Positions 6,249 through 10,395 of a stretch of 10,395 bases of DNA are shown piece after piece. The translations under genes were made by a program, and so were the position numbers. The stretch is from CBCPMX01 sp965120355 (GTDB lineage Bacteria; Bacillota; Clostridia; Oscillospirales; Oscillospiraceae), in the NCBI GenBank assembly GCA_965120355.1, contig CBCPMX010000155.1, positions 1 through 10,395 of the forward strand, in the 5' to 3' direction. Each line of letters begins with the position of its first letter. The first letter of the stretch is position 1. The notes below the pieces were generated by a model, which saw only the letters and a program-made list of their open reading frames with translations, searched no databases and had not been told where the DNA came from.

Positions 6249-8009
6249 ATGAGAGAAACAAAACTTCTTGCGGTTTTGCTGGCGCTGGCACTGTGTGTCG
6301 GTCTGCTGGGCGCCTGCGGGAGCGCTTCCAATGAGCCTGAGATTTCCGCGTCTGCGCAGACCAGCGAATCTTCTGCGGCAGAAACGGTAGAATCTGAGGA
6401 GCCTTCTGCCTCGGCTGCGTCTTCGGAATCGCCGGAGACGGAATCCACAGCTCCAGAAGAGGAGCCCGCCCCCACTGAGGAAGAGGAAACGGCAGAAGCG
6501 TGGGTCTACGAGCCTCTGTCGTATCCATTGGATGCCGGCGATCTGGAGCTGGAGCTGTGGGTGATCATGGACCTGTCTCCCGATCAGATTATTGGCGATT
6601 GGAATGAGCATCCGCTGCTGCCGCTGGTCAAGGAATGGACCGGCGTGGGGTTGTATATCAATGCCCAGTCCCAGGCCAACGGTACGGAAAGAACGAATTT
6701 GATGTTGGCATCCCGCGACTATCCGGATCTCATTGGCGGATTCTCCTACACTGCGGGCATTTCCGCGGCCATTGAGGACGAGATTATCATTGAGCTGCGA
6801 GACTACTTGCCTACGTATGCTCCGGATTATTGGAAGCTGCTGACCGATGATGGTGGCTATAACCTGAAGGGCGTCGCCACAGATGACGGCGAGATTGGCG
6901 TCTTTGCCGCCATTGCCAATGGTTCCCGCGGCCCCACAGATGGCCTTATGACCCGGATGAACTGGTTTGAAGAACAAAACCTGGAAATTCCATCTACGTT
7001 TGATGAGGCAACCGAAGTTCTGAAGGCCCTGTCTGTGGCTTATGGGCTGAAAAACCCCTTGTATATGACCGGCGATGGCGTCCTGGACCAGGATCAGCTC
7101 TCCGCTTCCTTTGGCGTGGCGCTGAAATTCGATTCCATCACTGGGCAGGGGGGCTTCTATATCGGCGAAGACGGCTCTGTAAAGTTCGGCTACTGTGAGC
7201 AGGGGTACATCGACTATGTCACACAGATCAAAGCTTGGTATGATGAGGGAATCATCAGCAGAGACTTTACCTCCAATCCTACGGACTACAGAAATGAGGA
7301 ATTGATTGAGCAGATCATGGCCGGCGAAACCGCCATTTTCTCCCGCGGCGATGGCTTGATTGATCTGTTCCGCAACGTTTCCGGCGACGACATTCAGGCG
7401 ATTCCGGATTTCACCATCAACGAAGGCGATCAAATCCACTTGGGGAACCCCGAAGTGGTAGCGGCTGGAACCACGGGCCTGGTCATTACCACCGGCTGCG
7501 AAGAGCCGGAACTGGCGATGCAGTTTATAAACTGGTGGTACACTGATGAAGGACAGCGGGCCTCCATTTATGGTATTGAAGGCGTCTCCTATGAGTTGGA
7601 CGAGAGCGGCACGCCGCAGTACACTGAGATGATGACCTCCACACCCGGGCGCACTCTTTCGTCCATGAAGATGGATTACTGCGGTATCATTGAGGTTCGT
7701 CCCGACCGGCTGACACCGGAGGCTTCCTACAGTGAGTATGCCCAAGTGGCTCCGGAGATTTGGGCTTCCAACAAGGACGGCCTGTATGAGATCCCCGACG
7801 GCGTTACCATGACCGTAGACGAGGGCGATGAATTCAGCAAGTATTTTGCCGACCTGTCTACCTACTGTCAGGAAATGACCTGTAAATTTATCACTGGCGC
7901 CGAGCCGATGGAGGGGATTGCGGCGTTCCAGGAAGCACTGTGGGCCATGCACGCCCAGGATTGCTGCGATATCTATGAAGCGGCCATTGCGCGCTATAAC
8001 GCCCGGTAA
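6249..8009 (+). CDS. ABC-type extracellular solute-binding lipoprotein (family 1, YtcQ/LipO-like)
   Basis: A 586-residue membrane-anchored protein that binds a solute, probably a carbohydrate, outside the cell. It has a lipoprotein signal peptide with lipobox LLGAC; Cys23 is the lipidation site. A Ser/Glu/Ala/Pro-rich flexible linker (about 24-87) follows. The binding domain starts around 88 (LELELWVIMDLSP, about 98-110) and shows family hallmarks: MNWFEEQNLEIPSTFDEATEVLKAL in the middle and a late NWWYTDEGQ segment. Length fits the large (500-600 residue) group in Paenibacillus and Lachnospiraceae. The ATG at 6249 has AAAGGA 8 bases upstream; an earlier GTG at 6228 would add residues before the signal peptide. 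No permease or ATPase gene adjoins it, which is unusual. Substrate unknown. Confidence 0.9.
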   Translation: MRETKLLAVLLALALCVGLLGACGSASNEPEISASAQTSESSAAETVESEEPSASAASSESPETESTAPEEEPAPTEEEETAEAWVYEPLSYPLDAGDLELELWVIMDLSPDQIIGDWNEHPLLPLVKEWTGVGLYINAQSQANGTERTNLMLASRDYPDLIGGFSYTAGISAAIEDEIIIELRDYLPTYAPDYWKLLTDDGGYNLKGVATDDGEIGVFAAIANGSRGPTDGLMTRMNWFEEQNLEIPSTFDEATEVLKALSVAYGLKNPLYMTGDGVLDQDQLSASFGVALKFDSITGQGGFYIGEDGSVKFGYCEQGYIDYVTQIKAWYDEGIISRDFTSNPTDYRNEELIEQIMAGETAIFSRGDGLIDLFRNVSGDDIQAIPDFTINEGDQIHLGNPEVVAAGTTGLVITTGCEEPELAMQFINWWYTDEGQRASIYGIEGVSYELDESGTPQYTEMMTSTPGRTLSSMKMDYCGIIEVRPDRLTPEASYSEYAQVAPEIWASNKDGLYEIPDGVTMTVDEGDEFSKYFADLSTYCQEMTCKFITGAEPMEGIAAFQEALWAMHAQDCCDIYEAAIARYNAR

Positions 8010-8029
8010 TTCATTTTGGTTCTCCTTTC

Positions 8030-8061
8030 TGCGGGGGCAGTCCGAAAGGGCTGCCCCCGCA
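8030..8061 (+). terminator. Strong GAAA-loop hairpin after the solute-binding protein, probable terminator
   Basis: A 14-bp stem with one G-U pair (8030-8043 with 8048-8061) closed by a GAAA tetraloop, starting 21 bases after the stop codon. It is very GC-rich but followed only by ACGGCTTTAT, so the T-run is poor. It could terminate transcription or protect the mRNA 3' end. Confidence 0.6.
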
Positions 8062-8118
8062 CGGCTTTATGCCCACGTGTGCTGCTCCGGTGGAAACCGT
8101 TTTCCGACAGCTTCCGGA

Positions 8119-8137
8119 ATACCGGCCAGGCCGGTAT
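8119..8137. repeat. Near-perfect palindrome in the convergent gap
   Basis: ATACCGGCC-A-GGCCGGTAT is a 9-bp inverted repeat around a single base, between two convergent genes. There is no T-run on either side, so it is a poor terminator. It may be a protein-binding site or a hairpin of unknown role. Confidence 0.5.
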
Positions 8138-8163
8138 CGCTGCGGATGGGGGTGTGCATAAAT

Positions 8164-8200
8164 CAGCTCCAAGTGCGGCTGCATGCCGCGCCTGGAGCTG
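8164..8200 (-). terminator. Nested hairpin, possible terminator of the epimerase operon
   Basis: Outer stem CAGCTCCA (8164-8171) with TGGAGCTG (8193-8200), a symmetrical 3x3 internal loop, and inner stem GCGGC (8175-8179) with GCCGC (8185-8189) around TGCAT. It lies 46 bases after the stop of the minus-strand epimerase gene. On the minus strand it is followed only by ATTTATG, so termination is plausible but not certain. Confidence 0.4.
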
Positions 8201-8245
8201 TTTGTGCATGGCGTACATATGGTAACCCACAGAAGTTATACAAGT

Positions 8246-9109
8246 TCACCAAAAGGTCCGAAGAATTTCAGCATCTTCCCGAATACAGGCAATGGGGTCC
8301 TCCAAATACTGCTCGTCCCGTTCCAGAATAAAGGCCTTGCAGCCCAAATCCCGGGCCAGCGGCATGACGGAGCTGTAATCCACGATGCTCTGTGCCATAG
8401 GGCCGCTGACGGCGCGAATGCGCTTCATGGCCGCCTCCATCTCTGGAGAAGGCATAGGCGGTGGGCCGGCCTCCGGGCCGTCGCCTGGCGGCGTCAGGTG
8501 GAAGCTGCCGTCTCCATCGGCCGGCGGCGCCATGAAGGGAACGCCCTCCGGCCCCAGGACACCGGTGCTGGCTTTGACATGCATCAATTCGACGCGGCCC
8601 GGATAGGCTTTGAGAAATGCAGCCAGATCCACACCGGCACAGGCCGCCCAACCGGCGTCTAATTGTAAGCAGACATGAGCTGGATCGGTGTGTTTCAGCA
8701 GGGTCTCCAATAGATATTCCCCCTGCTCTGTCCGCCACTCGTGGGTGTGGTTGTGGTAATAGAGTTTAAAGCCCTGCTCCGCCACTTTCTTTCCCGCTTT
8801 TTCCAGCCTCTCCGCGGCCCATAGGGCTTGCTGGCGGTTACCAAAGGCACACAGATTGGTACCGCAGATATACTGCACGCCCAAACTGTGCAGAAAGTCT
8901 GCATTTTTCACAGAGCCGTCTGGTGTGGGGGATTCCGTGGAGTCAATCACGCGCATGCCTGTCCGAGCTATCGCATCGGCTGTTTCTACTGTCAGCGGAG
9001 TCAGGTATTCCAGCCCCTGAAAGCCGAGTGCTGCAGCGGTTTGCGCCATTTCCAGCGGACTGAGCTGCAGAGGGCCGTAGCAATAGGTTGCCAAATATAA
9101 ATCCTGCAT
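8246..9109 (-). CDS. Sugar phosphate isomerase/epimerase-like TIM-barrel protein with Pro/Gly-rich insertion
   Basis: A 287-residue protein of the xylose isomerase-like TIM-barrel superfamily (PF01261). YYHNHTHEW (117-125) is the hallmark strand; Glu124, Asp151 (LQLDAGW), His177 (LMHVKA) and Glu263 (FILERDE) are candidate metal ligands in the expected order. Between the sixth and seventh barrel units a Gly/Pro-rich stretch (about 182-223), longer than the usual loop, precedes MKRIRAVSG. Members isomerise or epimerise sugars, cyclitols or keto-sugars; the substrate here is not identifiable. AAAGGAG lies 7 bases before the ATG at 9109. It starts 15 bases after the stop of the related gene upstream, so the two form an operon, but they are too different to be a recent duplication. 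Confidence 0.85.
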   Translation of the reverse strand: MQDLYLATYCYGPLQLSPLEMAQTAAALGFQGLEYLTPLTVETADAIARTGMRVIDSTESPTPDGSVKNADFLHSLGVQYICGTNLCAFGNRQQALWAAERLEKAGKKVAEQGFKLYYHNHTHEWRTEQGEYLLETLLKHTDPAHVCLQLDAGWAACAGVDLAAFLKAYPGRVELMHVKASTGVLGPEGVPFMAPPADGDGSFHLTPPGDGPEAGPPPMPSPEMEAAMKRIRAVSGPMAQSIVDYSSVMPLARDLGCKAFILERDEQYLEDPIACIREDAEILRTFW

Positions 9110-9124
9110 TTGTCTGCTCCTTTC

Positions 9125-9964
9125 TCATCGAGAGGCCGCTGCAATCCAGCGGCGCAGTGTTTGGACAGCCGCCGGCCAATCTGCCGGGGCAGGGACGCTT
9201 TCCACGGCCATCCAGCCGTCATAGCGCATGGTATGCAGTTGGCGGAACAACGCCGGAAAATCCACTACGCCTTCTCCCGGGAAAACAGACAACAATTGGT
9301 CTTCCGGCGCGTTTGCCGCTTGAAGCCGCACATCCTTCAGATGCAAATGGCCAATTCTATTCTGAAATGTGTTGAAGTACGCCTGCGAATCTTCTCCCAC
9401 GGCGAGCATATTGGCCGTGTCATAAATCAGTTGAACTTCCGGAACACGTTCCAGCACATACCGCAATTCGTCTGTAGTACACAGCGGAACGCTGGTATGC
9501 GGATCGTCTTCTACACCCAGGGTAACCTGCTGCGCTGCTGCGTACGGGGTCAGACGCCGCAGCCCCTCTACCAGGCGGTCCGCCAATGCCTGGCGCGGGA
9601 AGTTCGGCAAAAGATTCAGCGGGAACCCCTGGGCATCCATACCCAGCAGTGGGACAACCATCATGAATCCGCAGCCCAGCGTCCGGCAGAAATCTATGCC
9701 ATCCAATCCGAGTTGTACAGCCTGCTCAAATTGTGTGTCATCCATGCTGAACAGCGGCGTGAAGCACAGATAACAGCTCATGGGGAGCCCGGCTTTTTGC
9801 AGAGCGGCCTGGATGCCTTCCGTTCCCAGCTGGTTCCATTCCATGGTTGTCAGATCAACGCCAGCGAAGCTGGCATCCGCGGCCATTGCATATAACTTTT
9901 CCAGCGTCATTCCGGGCCGTTCCAGCTCCTGCAGGCTCACCAGTGTCATTATACTCAACTTCAT
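9125..9964 (-). CDS. Sugar phosphate isomerase/epimerase-like TIM-barrel protein
   Basis: A 279-residue member of the same xylose isomerase-like superfamily (PF01261). Candidate metal ligands are Glu152 (LGVEDDP), Asp182 (IYDTANM), His208 (HLHLKD) and Glu255 (MAVESVP), with a GEGVVDF loop at 230-236 typical of the family. The start is placed at 9964 because GGGAGG lies 7 bases upstream and MKLSIMTLVSL forms the first barrel strand; the open frame extends upstream to 10126, but those residues look non-coding. It is the first gene of the two-gene minus-strand operon. Its wording resembles hydroxypyruvate isomerase or inosose-related proteins only in general, so no specific reaction is claimed. 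I see only weak promoter candidates upstream (TTGTTT-18-TAAACT between 9989 and 10018 on the minus strand). Confidence 0.85.
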   Translation of the reverse strand: MKLSIMTLVSLQELERPGMTLEKLYAMAADASFAGVDLTTMEWNQLGTEGIQAALQKAGLPMSCYLCFTPLFSMDDTQFEQAVQLGLDGIDFCRTLGCGFMMVVPLLGMDAQGFPLNLLPNFPRQALADRLVEGLRRLTPYAAAQQVTLGVEDDPHTSVPLCTTDELRYVLERVPEVQLIYDTANMLAVGEDSQAYFNTFQNRIGHLHLKDVRLQAANAPEDQLLSVFPGEGVVDFPALFRQLHTMRYDGWMAVESVPAPADWPAAVQTLRRWIAAASR

Positions 9965-10395
9965 ACTGCTGCCTCCCTGTTTTGCCTTATACACCGATTC
10001 TAGTTTATTCTTTGTTAAATAAAGAAAACAATGTCCCTTCTTGAACAGGAATACATCTTTTTTTGCAGCTGGCGCCGCGCGGCTGCGGCCAGGATAGAGG
10101 CGCCATGGTGGGCTGAAAGGGGGCAAAGGACTATGGCGGCATTATTTTTTTATAGTGAGAATGCCGGACGGGCAGGGAAGTGCGGGTCAGATTGGAATGG
10201 AGATGCATCCCTCCAGCGGAAAATTTCTGTATTGAGCCGTAAAACAGGCTTTTGGGGATTGACGTAACATGCGGGGTCGGTTAGAATCATGCATGCATAT
10301 AAGAAATTCAAAAAATATTAAAAATTTTGGCTCAATCATTTTTCTTGTGGGATTGAAGTGAAGTAAGGTATGCGCGGTAGCCGCTGTGCTGGTAT
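9965..10395. other. Non-coding divergent intergenic region at the right edge
   Basis: No convincing gene is seen in these 431 bases. The left part holds the ribosome binding site and presumed promoter region of the minus-strand epimerase operon. A GC-rich, imperfect hairpin lies around 10067-10092, with a T-run on its left (10058-10064). The right part holds a strong plus-strand promoter (10259-10287), an AT-rich stretch (10299-10328), and a weak stem TCAATC (10332-10337) with GATTGA (10351-10356). An ATG at 10370 is open to the edge but only eight codons are visible and its ribosome binding site spacing is too short, so it is not called as a gene. Confidence 0.6.
10259..10287 (+). promoter_or_regulatory. 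Near-consensus SigA promoter for a gene beyond the right edge
   Basis: TTGACG (10259-10264) and TAGAAT (10282-10287), each 5 of 6 to consensus, are separated by exactly 17 bases. The predicted start, near 10294, falls within the self-complementary ATGCATGCAT (10289-10298), a possible operator. The leader would be at least about 75-100 bases. It is divergent from the epimerase operon. Confidence 0.7.

Noticed and set aside
6204..7952. A long open frame (582 codons) on the minus strand opposite the solute-binding protein.
   Set aside because: It mirrors the codon pattern of the real gene, has no recognisable domain and no ribosome binding site; the plus-strand gene has a signal peptide, lipobox and family motifs.
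9110..9895. A 261-codon plus-strand open frame opposite the second epimerase.
   Set aside because: No domain or start signal; the minus-strand gene has the TIM-barrel metal ligands in order.
10031..10267. A 78-codon plus-strand frame in the right-hand intergenic region.
   Set aside because: No ribosome binding site, no family resemblance, and a strong promoter lies at its end instead of before it.
10290..10395. A riboswitch (cobalamin, T-box, lysine, TPP, SAM) in the right-edge leader.
   Set aside because: None of the conserved core sequences of these classes could be recognised in the visible 100 bases.
1..10395. CRISPR array, transposon, integrase, phage genes, toxin-antitoxin pair, tRNA or rRNA.
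   Set aside because: No regularly spaced repeats, transposase-like proteins, terminal repeats or RNA gene signatures were found on either strand.

Overview
The window looks like a chromosomal piece from a low-to-middle GC, spore-forming gut-type member of the Clostridia (Oscillospiraceae/Lachnospiraceae-like). This rests on strong AGGAGG-type ribosome binding sites, SigA-like promoters, a YtvI-type sporulation membrane protein, a PheB/ThrR-type ACT regulator, a clostridial-style lipoprotein solute-binding protein and a BspA-like leucine-rich repeat surface protein. There is no rRNA, tRNA, CRISPR array, transposon or phage gene. Family calls are from reading the translated sequence; no database search was run.

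Layout, left to right. (1) 1-438, minus: 5' part of a secreted BspA-like/LRR_5 protein that runs off the left edge, with a clear promoter at 492-520. (2) 662-1735, minus: an AI-2E/YtvI-type membrane protein. (3) 1949-4921, plus: an aspartate-family amino acid operon made of a small HTH-ACT regulator, homoserine dehydrogenase and aspartokinase. It starts at a clear promoter (1865-1893) and ends at a strong terminator (4932-4982). The aspartokinase gene carries a textbook internal ribosome binding site and in-frame ATG at codon 246, so it probably makes both alpha and beta subunits. (4) 4981-6007, plus: a small DUF6512-like membrane protein whose only Shine-Dalgarno lies in the 3' arm of the preceding terminator, then a GNAT acetyltransferase whose last codons form half of its own terminator. 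(5) 6249-8009, plus: a large lipoprotein solute-binding protein with its own promoter and no permease or ATPase genes beside it. (6) 8246-9964, minus: two sugar phosphate isomerase/epimerase-like TIM-barrel proteins in a two-gene operon, convergent with the binding protein; the 236-bp convergent gap holds three hairpins. (7) 9965-10395: no gene, but a near-consensus plus-strand promoter at 10259-10287 pointing to a gene beyond the right edge.

How the parts work together. Aspartokinase (first step) and homoserine dehydrogenase (third step) feed threonine, methionine and isoleucine synthesis. The ACT regulator in front is related to the B. subtilis PheB/ThrR family, so the operon may carry its own amino acid-sensing repressor. 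Two overlapping inverted repeats in its leader are candidate control sites. The binding protein and the two TIM-barrel enzymes could belong to one sugar or cyclitol uptake and breakdown route, but only proximity supports that.

I do not see a clearly new biological system. The best leads are regulatory: the overlapping repeats ahead of the ACT-hom-aspartokinase operon, the terminator that contains the next gene's ribosome binding site, the shortened ACT tail of homoserine dehydrogenase, and a LysR-box-like repeat ahead of the orphan binding protein.
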